Origin: Modicisalibacter radicis
GTDB lineage: Bacteria > Pseudomonadota > Gammaproteobacteria > Pseudomonadales > Halomonadaceae
Direction of reading: 5' to 3'
DNA: 64,000 nt
Assembly: GCF_900961225.1 (NCBI RefSeq)
Contig: NZ_CAAHFN010000131.1
Location: forward strand, 62,001 to 126,000
Shown: piece by piece, positions 50,333-59,438 of the stretch
How positions within the stretch are numbered: the first letter of the stretch is position 1
Layout of the letters: each line of letters begins with the position of its first letter
Made by a program: the position numbers and the translations under genes
The notes under the pieces: model-generated
What the model saw: only the letters and a program-made list of their open reading frames with translations
What the model was told of the DNA's origin: nothing
Database searches by the model: none

Positions 50333-51340
50333 ATGAAGGTCGTAACACTGCAAAGCCCCGGCGGGCTGGATCGCCTCGAAGTCGCTGAGCGGGACGCACC
50401 CGGCGATCCCGGTCCGGGCGAGATCCGCGTGCGCATTCATGCCAGTTCGCTCAACTATCACGACTATGGCGTGGTCTCGGGGGCGATGCCTACCGAGGAT
50501 GGACGCATTCCGATGTCCGACGGCGCCGGTGTCGTAGAGGCGGTCGGCGAGGGCGTCGAGGAGTTCCGGGTCGGTGACGACGTGGTCTCGGGCTTCTTCC
50601 CTTCCTGGCAGACCGGCCCGGCGATGGTCGGCGACTTCAAGACCGTGCCCGGCGATGGCGTCGACGGCTATGCTCGCGAGCAGGTGGTGCGTCCGGCGAG
50701 CTGGTTCACCCATGCACCGGCGGGCTACAGCCATGCCGAGGCGGCGACGCTGACCACCGCCGGGCTCACCGCCTGGCGCGCACTGGTGGTCGACGGCGGC
50801 ATCAAGCCCGGCGACAGCGTGCTGGTGCTGGGTACCGGCGGGGTGTCGATCTTCGCGTTGCAGTTTGCCAAGCAGATGGGGGCGACAGTGATCGCCACCT
50901 CGTCCTCCGATGACAAGATCGCCAAGCTGCGCGAGCTGGGTGCCGACCACACGCTCAACTACAAGAGCGAGCCGGAGTGGGGCAAGCGCGTCAAGCAGCT
51001 CACCGAGGGGCGTGGCGTCGACCACGTCATCGAGGTCGGCGGTCCTGGCACGCTGCCGCAGTCGATCGAGGCGGTGCGTATTGGCGGGCATATCGCGCTG
51101 ATCGGTGTCTTGACCGGGCGTGGCGGCGAGGTGCCCACCGCCAAGCTGATGGCCAAGCAGGCCTCGCTCAAGGGGTTGATCGTGGGCAGCCGTCAGGAGC
51201 AGATCGAGATGATTCGCGCCATCGAGATCAGCGGCCTGCGGCCGGTAATCGATCGGCGCTTCGCACTCGACGAGATCGCCGACGCGTTCCGCCATCAGGA
51301 AGGCCAGAAGCACTTCGGCAAGATCTGCCTGGAATTCTGA
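50333..51340 (+). CDS. Medium-chain (MDR) alcohol dehydrogenase-like oxidoreductase
   Basis: A 335-residue zinc-type alcohol dehydrogenase/quinone oxidoreductase-like protein. It has IRVRIHASSLNYHDYGVVSG, MSDGAGVVEAVGEGV, the Rossmann glycine motif VLGTGGVSIFALQFAKQ and GRGVDHVIEVGGPGTL. The structural-zinc cysteine cluster is absent, and the catalytic Cys position is replaced by Asn in SLNYHD, so it may be zinc-independent and closer to quinone or enoyl reductases. ATG 50333 follows AAGGAGA. The substrate is unknown. Confidence 0.88.
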   Translation: MKVVTLQSPGGLDRLEVAERDAPGDPGPGEIRVRIHASSLNYHDYGVVSGAMPTEDGRIPMSDGAGVVEAVGEGVEEFRVGDDVVSGFFPSWQTGPAMVGDFKTVPGDGVDGYAREQVVRPASWFTHAPAGYSHAEAATLTTAGLTAWRALVVDGGIKPGDSVLVLGTGGVSIFALQFAKQMGATVIATSSSDDKIAKLRELGADHTLNYKSEPEWGKRVKQLTEGRGVDHVIEVGGPGTLPQSIEAVRIGGHIALIGVLTGRGGEVPTAKLMAKQASLKGLIVGSRQEQIEMIRAIEISGLRPVIDRRFALDEIADAFRHQEGQKHFGKICLEF

Positions 51341-51416
51341 CCCGTCGCTCCGGGCCGTGGGATCCAGCAGGCAGTGATGCTGGGCAGCTGGCGGCAGAAT
51401 ATCGTGAATGACCGGC

Positions 51417-51442
51417 AAGGTCCGTGTCTCGACACGGACCTT
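51417..51442. terminator. Bidirectional terminator
   Basis: AAGGTCCGTGTC (51417-51428) and GACACGGACCTT (51431-51442) form a perfect 12-base stem followed by CGTTGTTT. It separates the convergent alcohol dehydrogenase and AI-2E permease genes. Confidence 0.8.
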
Positions 51443-51482
51443 CGTTGTTTCCACCACCCGCCGACGACTTCATCAAGCGCCT

Positions 51483-52628
51483 TTATTGATCGCTGGCAGT
51501 CGCCGCGGCCTGTCGTTCGGCATGGCGTTCGCTGAGAAAGTGGCCGAGCGGCTCGAGGCCGTCGATGTGCTCGCTGAGCGTCTTGACCGCGACCAGCAGG
51601 GGGACGGCGACGATCATGCCGACGACGGACCAGAGCCAGGCCCAGAACGAGATGGTCAGAAAGACCACCACGGTGTTGAGCCGCAAGCTGCGGCCGACGA
51701 AGTAGGGGGTGATGAGCTGGCCCTCGAGCGTCGTCAGGAAGAAATAAGTGCCGGCGACGATCGGTGCCCAGCCGATCCAGTCGAACGACACGATGGCGAC
51801 CATGGTCGCGATGACGATGCCGGCCAGGGCGCCGAGATAGGGCACGAAGTTGAAGAGGAAGGCGATGATTCCGAAGACCAGCGGGCTGGGCATGCCCATG
51901 GCCCACATCGCTATCGCGATGACGAAGCCCAGGCCGGCATTGATGACGGTGATCGTGAACAGATAACGCGACAGCTTCCGCTCTATGTCGTGGGTGATCC
52001 GCACGGCGCGTTTCTTGTCGCGCAGAGTCGGCATGATATGCACCAGCTTCTCGTAGAACATGTCGCCCGAGGCGAGCAGGAACAGCAGGAGCACCAGCGT
52101 GAACAGGAACTGCGTCATGACGGTGGGCACGAGGGCCGCGAGTTTCTGGCTGAGGTTGTCATCCTGCGTTTCGACCTGCTGGACCCTCGATGAATCGGAA
52201 TCCGCCATCGAGTCGAGCTTTTCCTTGGCTTCGAACAGTTCGCTGAACGGGCCGGTTATCTCGTTGAGTCGGCCTTCTATGCGCATCTCTATCTGCGGCG
52301 CATTGTTGATCCAGCCGCTGACGGGCACCGCCAGGGCGGCGGCGATCGCGAACAAGCCGGCGAGTAGCGAGGTGATGATGATCAGTGCCGAAAGCCCCTG
52401 GGATAGACCTCGGCGGTCGAAGAAACGGCGTATCGGGCTGAAGACCATCGACAGCAGAAAGGCCAGGACCACGGGCACGAGAAACAGCTGGGCAAAGCCG
52501 AGCGCGAATACCGAAAGATAGATAAATATGCCGATGCCGACCCAGGTGGGTAGCGTGCTTGGCCAGCGCTGGTTGGGCGACGGGGTGCTGTTGCTTTCAT
52601 GGTTGCCGTTGCTAGGTTCTGAAGTCAT
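51483..52628 (-). CDS. AI-2E family transporter (PerM/TqsA-like)
   Basis: A 381-residue membrane protein with about eight helices. Typical segments are FLVPVVLAFLLSMVFSPIRR, then a soluble middle part (LNEITGPFSELFEAKEKLD), FNFVPYLGALAGIVIATMV and LEGQLITPYFVGRSLRL near the C-terminus. Family members export AI-2, other small molecules or Na+ in different bacteria. The N-terminus is a polar Ser/Asn/Pro-rich tail. It is monocistronic. Confidence 0.92.
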   Translation of the reverse strand: MTSEPSNGNHESNSTPSPNQRWPSTLPTWVGIGIFIYLSVFALGFAQLFLVPVVLAFLLSMVFSPIRRFFDRRGLSQGLSALIIITSLLAGLFAIAAALAVPVSGWINNAPQIEMRIEGRLNEITGPFSELFEAKEKLDSMADSDSSRVQQVETQDDNLSQKLAALVPTVMTQFLFTLVLLLFLLASGDMFYEKLVHIMPTLRDKKRAVRITHDIERKLSRYLFTITVINAGLGFVIAIAMWAMGMPSPLVFGIIAFLFNFVPYLGALAGIVIATMVAIVSFDWIGWAPIVAGTYFFLTTLEGQLITPYFVGRSLRLNTVVVFLTISFWAWLWSVVGMIVAVPLLVAVKTLSEHIDGLEPLGHFLSERHAERQAAATASDQ

Positions 52629-52883
52629 GGAGCGCTTTCTGGAAAGTGGTTGGCGCGGCCGGCTAGGCCTCGGGTTATCAAGCCGAAGTCTAGCCTAGTT
52701 GAACCGACGCGATTTTCACTAGCACAGGATAGGCCGGCGCCCTCTGACCGTGGAATTTATCGAGCATCGCCACCCGCGACATCCCGCAAGCCCGGGCAGG
52801 TCGCTGCATGGCGGGGCCAGGACGAGTCATGGTCGCGACGGTTTCGCCGCGAGCCGAGAAATCGGGCGAATGATGCGCCCTGT

Positions 52884-54377
52884 CTAGAGCGGCTTGCCGG
52901 CGGGCTCGCCGTGCGCTGCCAGGGGCGTGCCGGTGGCCGGTGCGGCCTGGCCGCGGCGAATCCCGAACCAGCCCGTCCATGGCCCCAGCAGCGCGAGCAA
53001 TGCCGAAAACAGGATGCCGGTGTAGTTGAACAGCGCCCAAGGCGCATAGTCGAGGGTGGCCACGCCCAGCGTTGCGGCCATGTACACGGCGGATACGGTC
53101 CACGGCGCCAGTGGCTCGGGGATCATGCCGCCATCCTCCAGGCTGCGCGACAGATTAAGCGGATGCAGGTCGGTCTTGGCGTACTGTTGGGCGAACAGCT
53201 CGCGGGTCAGGAAGAAGGTCACGTAGCTGTTGCCGGTGGCGAGAATGATGCACATGGCGGCGGCCAGCGAGGCGAGAATCGTGCCGGTCGCCGAACGCAC
53301 GTATTCCAGCGTCCTGTGCAGCACGACCCTCAGGATCCCCGAGGCCTCGAGCGCCGAGGCGAAGAAGAATGCGCAGAACACGAACAGCACCGAACCGTGC
53401 ATGCTGTAGATGCCGCCGCGGTTGAGCAGCGTGACCAGCGCCTCGTTGAGCGTGGCGGTCTGCAACGCCGGCTGGGTCGCGCCGAGCATCGCCACGTCAA
53501 AGCCTTCCACCGCCGCCTGGGCGATCAGCGCCAGCGGCATTTGCTGGACGGTGAGCGCGAGGAGTACGGCGCACAGTGCGGCCAGGAACAGCACCACCAG
53601 GGTGGGTTTCTTCCACAGCGAACCGCCGAGGATGATCAGGGCCGGCAGCAGCAGTATCGGGCCGAGGTAGAAGAGCGACTCGAGCTGCAGGGTGGTCTGC
53701 ACGATGGTGTCGGGCTTGTCACCGGCGACATCCATGTTCAGCCCCAGCATCAGGTAGACCAGCCCGGCGACCAGGCAGGCTGGCAGCGAGGTGTACATCA
53801 GGTGGCGGATGTGCCGGTAGAGGTCCACGCCCACCACCATCGAGGCCATGATGGTGGTGTCCGATAGCGGCGACAGCTTGTCCCCGAAGTAGGCCCCGGA
53901 AATGACCGCCCCCGCGGCGATCGCCAGGTTCACGTCCATGGCCGCGGCGATGCCCATGATCGCCACGCCGATGGTGCCGGCCGAGCCCCATGAAGTGCCG
54001 GTGCAGGTGGAGACGATGGCGGTGCCGAGGAACGCCATGATGTACAGGTAGCGCGGGTCGATCAGTTCGAGCCCGTAGTAGATGAAATAGGGAATCGTGC
54101 CGCCGATCATCCAGGTGCCGATGATCAGTCCGATGCTGTAGAGCACCAGGATGGCAGTCAGTGCGGTGCGGATCTTGTCCGCCATGATGCCCATCACCTC
54201 GTCCCAGCGATGACCGTGGAAGAGGGCGAACAGCGTCGCCACCACGCCGCTGCCGATCAGCACCAGTTCGGTCGGGTAGCCGGCGAAGACGATACCGTAG
54301 ACGATCAGGAAGGCGACCAGCGCCAGCAGTGCCAGGGAGGCCGGAAAGCTTGGTTGTTTTTGTGTCGATGCCGTCAT
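52884..54377 (-). CDS. NhaC-family Na+/H+ antiporter-like transporter
   Basis: A 497-residue membrane protein, about 12 helices. It has GTWMIGGTIPYFIYYGLEL, STCTGTSWGSAGTIGVAIMG, ISGAYFGDKLSPLSDTTIMA and ATGNSYVTFFLTRELFA, which are NhaC/IT-superfamily signatures with the buried Asp residues of the ion site. NhaC relatives include malate/lactate antiporters and the predicted methionine carrier MetT. It follows the cystathionine-lyase-like gene by 24 bases in one operon, so an amino-acid role (sulfur amino acid) is possible. Confidence 0.9.
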   Translation of the reverse strand: MTASTQKQPSFPASLALLALVAFLIVYGIVFAGYPTELVLIGSGVVATLFALFHGHRWDEVMGIMADKIRTALTAILVLYSIGLIIGTWMIGGTIPYFIYYGLELIDPRYLYIMAFLGTAIVSTCTGTSWGSAGTIGVAIMGIAAAMDVNLAIAAGAVISGAYFGDKLSPLSDTTIMASMVVGVDLYRHIRHLMYTSLPACLVAGLVYLMLGLNMDVAGDKPDTIVQTTLQLESLFYLGPILLLPALIILGGSLWKKPTLVVLFLAALCAVLLALTVQQMPLALIAQAAVEGFDVAMLGATQPALQTATLNEALVTLLNRGGIYSMHGSVLFVFCAFFFASALEASGILRVVLHRTLEYVRSATGTILASLAAAMCIILATGNSYVTFFLTRELFAQQYAKTDLHPLNLSRSLEDGGMIPEPLAPWTVSAVYMAATLGVATLDYAPWALFNYTGILFSALLALLGPWTGWFGIRRGQAAPATGTPLAAHGEPAGKPL

Positions 54378-54401
54378 GATGATGCACTCCGTCGGGGTGG
54401 G

Positions 54402-55544
54402 TTACGTGCGGATGGCGTTGAATCCTCGTTGCAGGTCCTCGAGCAACAGTTCGCTATCTTCCAGGCCGACAGCCAGCCGAATCAGCGGCACGCCGCTGCC
54501 GTCGGGGCGCAGCGGCGAGATTGCCAGGCTCTCGTAGCCGCCCCAGCTCACGCCGATCTTGAAAATCCGCAGGCTGTCGATGAAGCGCGCGATGCGGGCG
54601 TAGTCAGGGGCGGCGAGCTCGAGACTGAGCAGGCCGGCGTAACCGCTGAGCTGGTGCCGGGCGAGGCGCTGCGCATCGCCGCTCAACCGGCTGGGGTGAT
54701 GGATTCGGGCGACCTCGGGCTGGCGCTCGAGATAGTCGATGACGCGCAGGGCGTTGGCCTGATGCTGCTGCATGCGGATCGGCAGCGTGCGCAGCCCGCG
54801 CAGCACCAGGAAGGCGTTGTGCGGCGAGAGGGTGGCGCCCAGCAACTGATGACCGCGTTCGAAGATCCGGTCTATCAGCGCGTGTGGGCCGACCACTGCG
54901 CCACCCACCACGTCGCTGTGTCCGCCGAGGTATTTCGACAGGGTGTGTATCGCCAGATCGATACCCAGCGTCAACGGTTTCTGAAACAGCGGGGTGGCCC
55001 AGGTATTGTCGATGGCGGTGAGTATGCCGCGCTCGCGGGCCAGCTCGGCGATGCCGCGCAGGTCGGCGACCTGCATCAGCATCGACGACGGGCTCTCGAT
55101 GTAGATCAGGCGCGTCTCGGGGCGCAGCGCGCGCTCGATCTCGTCCATGCCGCCGGCCGTGGTGTGATACTCGATGCCGAACCCGCGCAGGTGTTCGAGC
55201 AGTTCCACGGTGGGGCCATAGGTCTGGTTGACCAGCAGCACATGATCGCCCTGTCCGAGCAGCGTCATCAGCGTCGCGCTGATCGCGCCCATGCCCGAGG
55301 CGAAGGCCTTGCAGTGCTCGCCGCGCTCGAGTGCGGCGAGCTTGTCCTCGAGCAGCTTTACCGTGGGGTTGAGCCCTCGGCTATAGACGAAGTGTTCGCG
55401 CTCCTTGAGCTGGGAATGGCTGAAGGTCTCGAGATCGGGAAAGGTGAATAGGCTGGTCTGGTAGATGGGCGGGATCATTGCTCCGTGGTGAGCTTGATGA
55501 TCCTCGAAGGCGTGGGTGCAGATTTCGGAGTCTCGAACGTTCAC
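54402..55544 (-). CDS. Cys/Met metabolism PLP-dependent enzyme (cystathionine lyase/synthase-like)
   Basis: A 380-residue fold-type I enzyme. The PLP Lys is in HTLSKYLGGHSD, the cofactor Asp in AIDNTWATPLFQ, and FVYSRGLNPTVKLLE and FASGMGAISATLMTL contact PLP from the neighbouring subunit. NTWATP resembles cystathionine beta-lyase, while PIYQTSLFTF fits the gamma-synthase/lyase group, so the exact reaction is uncertain. It is the first gene of a two-gene unit with the NhaC-type transporter and diverges from a GntR regulator. Confidence 0.92.
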   Translation of the reverse strand: MNVRDSEICTHAFEDHQAHHGAMIPPIYQTSLFTFPDLETFSHSQLKEREHFVYSRGLNPTVKLLEDKLAALERGEHCKAFASGMGAISATLMTLLGQGDHVLLVNQTYGPTVELLEHLRGFGIEYHTTAGGMDEIERALRPETRLIYIESPSSMLMQVADLRGIAELARERGILTAIDNTWATPLFQKPLTLGIDLAIHTLSKYLGGHSDVVGGAVVGPHALIDRIFERGHQLLGATLSPHNAFLVLRGLRTLPIRMQQHQANALRVIDYLERQPEVARIHHPSRLSGDAQRLARHQLSGYAGLLSLELAAPDYARIARFIDSLRIFKIGVSWGGYESLAISPLRPDGSGVPLIRLAVGLEDSELLLEDLQRGFNAIRT

Positions 55545-55695
55545 GCGGGGCCTCGATTGTTTGCCATAGGCTGTCAGCCTGTCTGATAGGTAGAATTAGC
55601 ACAGCACCGGGCCGGGATCAATTGAACCTGCCGGGATTTGCCGCTAACGTCGGATCGACCATTTCTTCAGCCGCGCCGAGCGTCCAGCCAACAGC

Positions 55696-56373
55696 ATGAA
55701 ACGACTCTACTTATCGGATACCGTCGCCGGCGAGATCGGCGCCTACATCGCCGAACATCAGTTGGTGGCCGGTGACCGGCTGCCCTCGGTCGGCGAATGG
55801 ATGAAACGTCTGGATGTAGGACGCTCGACGCTACGCGAAGGACTCAAGAAGCTCGAGGCGGAGAGTGTGATCGAGGTGATCAACGGCAAGGGTATCTTCG
55901 TCGCCGAGCAGAAGACTTTCCAGCTGTTCTCGGCGCTCGCGGTGGGCGATGCACGCACTCATCTGCTCGAGATGCTCGATGTCCGCCAGGCGCTCGAGGA
56001 AAAGGCGATCGCCCTGGCGACCCGACATGCCAGCGAGGCACAGCTCGACGAGATGGACGGACACTTGAAGGCCTACCAGGAGGCTCGTGAGGCCGACGAT
56101 TTTCTCGCCGTCCACGAGGCCGATGCCGCGTTTCATCTGGCCATCTATCGCGCCAGCGGCAATCGCGTGCTGACCGAGCTGATCCGCGTGATCCATGCCG
56201 AGCTCTACGTTTCCTGGGACGTCCCGGCCGATCGCCATCAGGTCTTCGATGCCAGTTTTCCCCAGCATCTGACCCTGATGGCGGCCATGCGGCGGCGCGA
56301 TGTGGCGGCGGCCGTCGCGGCGTTCGAGGAGCTGATCGCGGCGACCCGGCGCAATGTCGAGGCGATGGCCTGA
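55696..56373 (+). CDS. GntR/FadR-family regulator (FCD domain)
   Basis: A 225-residue regulator. The winged HTH reads LPSVGEWMKRLDVGRSTLRE, then the wing VIEVINGKGIFVAEQ, and an FCD ligand domain with metal-binding Asp/His positions (DVRQALEEKAI, HEADAAFHLAIYRASGN, FPQHLTLMAAMRRRD). It diverges from the metC-like/nhaC pair, its most likely target. It has an unusually short gap to the start codon and no obvious ribosome site. Confidence 0.9.
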   Translation: MKRLYLSDTVAGEIGAYIAEHQLVAGDRLPSVGEWMKRLDVGRSTLREGLKKLEAESVIEVINGKGIFVAEQKTFQLFSALAVGDARTHLLEMLDVRQALEEKAIALATRHASEAQLDEMDGHLKAYQEAREADDFLAVHEADAAFHLAIYRASGNRVLTELIRVIHAELYVSWDVPADRHQVFDASFPQHLTLMAAMRRRDVAAAVAAFEELIAATRRNVEAMA

Positions 56374-56395
56374 CGCGGAGAACCCCATCCGGGAC

Positions 56396-56422
56396 CCTCA
56401 CCGGGCCGGGCGCCCGGTGAGG
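56396..56422. terminator. Bidirectional hairpin between convergent genes
   Basis: CCTCACCGGGC (56396-56406) pairs with GCCCGGTGAGG (56412-56422), a perfect 11-base stem with a 5-base loop between the gntR end and the ABC binding-protein end. No long T tract is present. Confidence 0.6.
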
Positions 56423-56429
56423 CAGAGCC

Positions 56430-57284
56430 TCACAACCGCGAGGCGGGACGCAGGTCGTAGTCGAAGTACTGTTCCATCAGCTCGACGAAGGTGCCGTCGG
56501 CGTAGACGCCATCCAGCGCCCGGTTGAACGACTCGGCGAGCGCTTCGTCGCGGGGACGCACGGCGATGGCGTTGCCGCGGCCGAAGATCGATTCGGGGCT
56601 GTTGATGCGCGGCCCGACCTGGACGAAGCCGGCGTCGCCCGCGCCGATGTCCAGGGTATCCAGCGCCACCGGGTAGTTGATGAAAGCCAGGTCGATGCGC
56701 CCGGATTCCAGGTCCAGGGCGACGTCGGCGGCGGTATCGTAGCGGCGGATGTCCAGGCTGTCGCTGTAGCGCTCGGTGACGTAGTTGTCCTGGGTGGTGC
56801 CGCGCTGGATGCCTACCGACAGCCCTTCGAGGGACTGCGGGTCGTCGAGTGCGATGTCATGGCCGGCGCGAGCTACCCACACCTTGGGCGACATGGCGTA
56901 GGGATCGGTGAAGCGCACCTGCTTCTCGCGGGCCGGGGTGATGCGCATCGACGACAGGATGGCGTCGTACTTGCGGGCCAGCAGCCCGGGGATGATCCCG
57001 TCCCAGCCCTGCACGACCCATTCGCAGTCCAGCTTGGCGCGTCGGCAGAGTTCGTTGCCCAGGTCGATCTCGAACCCTGCCAGCTCGCCGTCGGCGTTGC
57101 GGTACTCGAACGGCGGGTAGGGCACGTCGACGGCGATGTGCACATGGCGCTCGTCATCACCCCGGTCGGCGGCGAGCGCCACGGAGGCGCCGGCCAGGGC
57201 GGTGCCGACACTCAGGCCGGCAATGGCCAGCTTGAGCGTCGTTGTGGGCGATGGACGTGGGTCCAGCGTGGGCGAGGATGCCAT
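56430..57284 (-). CDS. ABC transporter periplasmic amino-acid-binding protein (family 3), orphan
   Basis: A 284-residue protein with signal peptide (LKLAIAGLSVGTALAGASVA) and a mature family 3 binding domain: PYPPFEYRNADGELAGFEID, LCRRAKLDCEWVVQGWDGII, LSSMRITPAREKQVRFTDPY, VGIQRGTTQ. The pattern fits lysine/arginine/ornithine or related basic amino acid binders. No ABC permease or ATPase lies anywhere near. It is the last gene of the ggt-chr-tct operon, 55 bases after tctA. The signal peptide is nearly that of TctC in the same operon. Confidence 0.92.
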   Translation of the reverse strand: MASSPTLDPRPSPTTTLKLAIAGLSVGTALAGASVALAADRGDDERHVHIAVDVPYPPFEYRNADGELAGFEIDLGNELCRRAKLDCEWVVQGWDGIIPGLLARKYDAILSSMRITPAREKQVRFTDPYAMSPKVWVARAGHDIALDDPQSLEGLSVGIQRGTTQDNYVTERYSDSLDIRRYDTAADVALDLESGRIDLAFINYPVALDTLDIGAGDAGFVQVGPRINSPESIFGRGNAIAVRPRDEALAESFNRALDGVYADGTFVELMEQYFDYDLRPASRL

Positions 57285-57339
57285 GGCGATTTCCTTGTTG
57301 TCTGCGAGGGTGTATTCGAGACGGCCCCCGGGGGCCGGA

Positions 57340-58842
57340 TCAGGCGGTCTGCTCGCTGCGGCGCTGGCGCAGGCGATGGCGAATCGCGAAGGCGACCGAC
57401 ACCGCGGCGAGGATCAATAGCGTCAGCGAGATCGGCCGGGTGAAGAACAGCATCCAGTTCTCGTCGGTCATCAGCGCGCGGCGCAGGTTGGTCTCGGCGA
57501 TCGGCCCGAGGATCACCCCGAGCACCAGCGGCGCCAGCGGGTAGTCGAGCTTGCTGAGGATATAGCCGAAGATCCCCACCCCGAGCAGCAGATAGATGTC
57601 GGTGACGCGGTTGTTGAGGGCGAAGGCGCCGACCACGCAGCACACCAGCACCACCGGCACGATCACCGAGCGGGGCACGTCGGTGACGCGCAGGAAGAAG
57701 CGCATGCTGAACAGGCACACCACTAGCACCATGAACGCGGCCAGCAGCATGGCCATGAACATGCCGTAGACCAGGTCGCCGTGGTCGAGGATCAGCCGCG
57801 GACCGATGCCGATGCCATGCACCATCAGCGAGGCCATCAGCACCGCGTCGACGGCGCTGCCCGGGATGCCCAGCGCGATCATCGGGATCAGCCCGCCGCC
57901 GGAGGTCGCCGAGTTGCCGGACTCCGAGGCGATCACCCCCTCGGGTGCGCCGGTGCCGAACTTCTCGGGGGTTTTGGAGGCGCGTTTGGCCTGATCGTAG
58001 GCCAGCAGGTTGGCGATGCTGCCCCCGGCGCCGGGTACCGCGCCGATGAACACCCCGACCAGCGACGAGCGGATCAGGTTGACCGGGTAGGCCAGCGTCT
58101 CGCGCAGCGCGTCGAGCGGCTTGAAGACCACGTTGGCGGGAATCAGCTGCTTGCCGTGCTTGATCTGGTCGGCGTCCTCGACCTCCTGGAGCAACTGGCT
58201 GACGGCGAAGATGCCGATCAGCACCACCAGGAAGGGGAAGCCGTTGGCGAGCAGGTCGAAGTCGAAGGTGAAGCGTGCCACGCCCATCATCGGGTCGGCG
58301 CCCACGGTGGCGATGAACAGCCCCAGCAGGCCGGTCATCAGCCCCTTGAGCATCGACTTGCCGACCAGGCTGGCGACCACCGTCATGGCGAAGACGATCA
58401 GCGAGAAATACTCCCAGGCGCCCAGCTTGACGGCGATCATCGCCAGCGGCGGGGCGGCGATGATCAGCACGATTGCGCTGACCAGGGCGCCGAAGAACGA
58501 CGCCCAGATACCCAGCGCTAGGGCGCGCCCGGGCTGGCCGCTGCGCGCCATCGGGAAGGCGTCGAAGGTGGTGGCCACCGATGACGGCGTGCCGGGAATG
58601 CCCAGCAGGGCGGCGCTGATCAGCCCGCCCGAATAGCCGCCGACGTAGACCGCGAGCATGGTCGCCACGCCCTGCAGCGGGTCCATGGTGAAGGTCAGCG
58701 GCAGGGTCAGCACGATGGCCATGGTGATGGTGAAGCCGGGAATCGCCGAGGCGATGACGCCGGCGACCACGCCGAGCAGCATGGTGGCCATGGTCGGCAG
58801 CGTGAACAACTGGTCCATGCCGGCGAACAGCGCTTCCGTCAT
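57340..58842 (-). CDS. tctA: Tripartite tricarboxylate transporter large permease TctA
   Basis: A 500-residue permease with 12 helices. Typical segments are GVVAGVIASAIPGFTITMAI, YVGGYSGGLISAALLGIPGTP (abbreviated by two overlapping motifs), GAVPGAGGSIANLLAYDQAK and GSAVDAVLMASLMVHGIGIGP. It is the large membrane subunit of a TTT system, with TctB (58893-59438) and TctC (59435-60436). The substrate is unknown, probably a carboxylate. Confidence 0.95.
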   Translation of the reverse strand: MTEALFAGMDQLFTLPTMATMLLGVVAGVIASAIPGFTITMAIVLTLPLTFTMDPLQGVATMLAVYVGGYSGGLISAALLGIPGTPSSVATTFDAFPMARSGQPGRALALGIWASFFGALVSAIVLIIAAPPLAMIAVKLGAWEYFSLIVFAMTVVASLVGKSMLKGLMTGLLGLFIATVGADPMMGVARFTFDFDLLANGFPFLVVLIGIFAVSQLLQEVEDADQIKHGKQLIPANVVFKPLDALRETLAYPVNLIRSSLVGVFIGAVPGAGGSIANLLAYDQAKRASKTPEKFGTGAPEGVIASESGNSATSGGGLIPMIALGIPGSAVDAVLMASLMVHGIGIGPRLILDHGDLVYGMFMAMLLAAFMVLVVCLFSMRFFLRVTDVPRSVIVPVVLVCCVVGAFALNNRVTDIYLLLGVGIFGYILSKLDYPLAPLVLGVILGPIAETNLRRALMTDENWMLFFTRPISLTLLILAAVSVAFAIRHRLRQRRSEQTA

Positions 58843-58892
58843 GTTGCTTCTCCTCTCGAGGGCGGTCGCGAAGCCGTGTGATCAGCCGGGAA

Positions 58893-59438
58893 TCAGCCGA
58901 ACGGGCCGCGGGGAAGGCTGATGATGAAGACATCCCGGAACAGCCAGTCGATGCCGAACGAGAACGTCACGGCAATGACCGCGGCGATCGCCAGGCTACG
59001 CGGGCGGCGTACGCCGAGCGCGAGCTGAACCAGAACCAGGAATGCCAGCGAGGCCAGGCGAAAGCCCAGCATCGGCACGCCGACGATGTACAGGGCGAAC
59101 AGCGCCAGCACGCCGAGCGCCAGTCGGTGGCGCCACAGCCAGCGCTTGACCAGCCCCGCTGAGGCACGCGGCGCACCGCGATAGCGTCGCCACTCCTGGG
59201 CCATGATGCCCAGGTTGATCACCATCAGGACGGCCAGTACCAGACGCGGAAAGCTGCCCGAACCGAGGGGTTCCCACATCGACGAGGGCAGCGCCCCGGC
59301 TTGGACGAACAGCGCGCCGAACAGCACCACCAGCACGCCGTTCAGCAGCAGATGGGCGAGCGCATTGGCGCGCCGGGTATCGGGGTCGGCGACCCGGTCC
59401 GACGACCGGGTCTGCTGCGAGGGAGCCTGCGAGCTCAT
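58893..59438 (-). CDS. tctB: Tripartite tricarboxylate transporter small permease TctB
   Basis: A 181-residue four-helix protein of the TctB family: LLNGVLVVLFGALFVQAGAL, WEPLGSGSFPRLVLAVLMVI, LGVLALFALYIVGVPMLGFR and FSFGIDWLFRDVFIISLPRGPFG. It overlaps the tctC stop by four bases (ATGA), so the two are translationally coupled. It is the small membrane subunit of the transporter. Confidence 0.92.
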   Translation of the reverse strand: MSSQAPSQQTRSSDRVADPDTRRANALAHLLLNGVLVVLFGALFVQAGALPSSMWEPLGSGSFPRLVLAVLMVINLGIMAQEWRRYRGAPRASAGLVKRWLWRHRLALGVLALFALYIVGVPMLGFRLASLAFLVLVQLALGVRRPRSLAIAAVIAVTFSFGIDWLFRDVFIISLPRGPFG

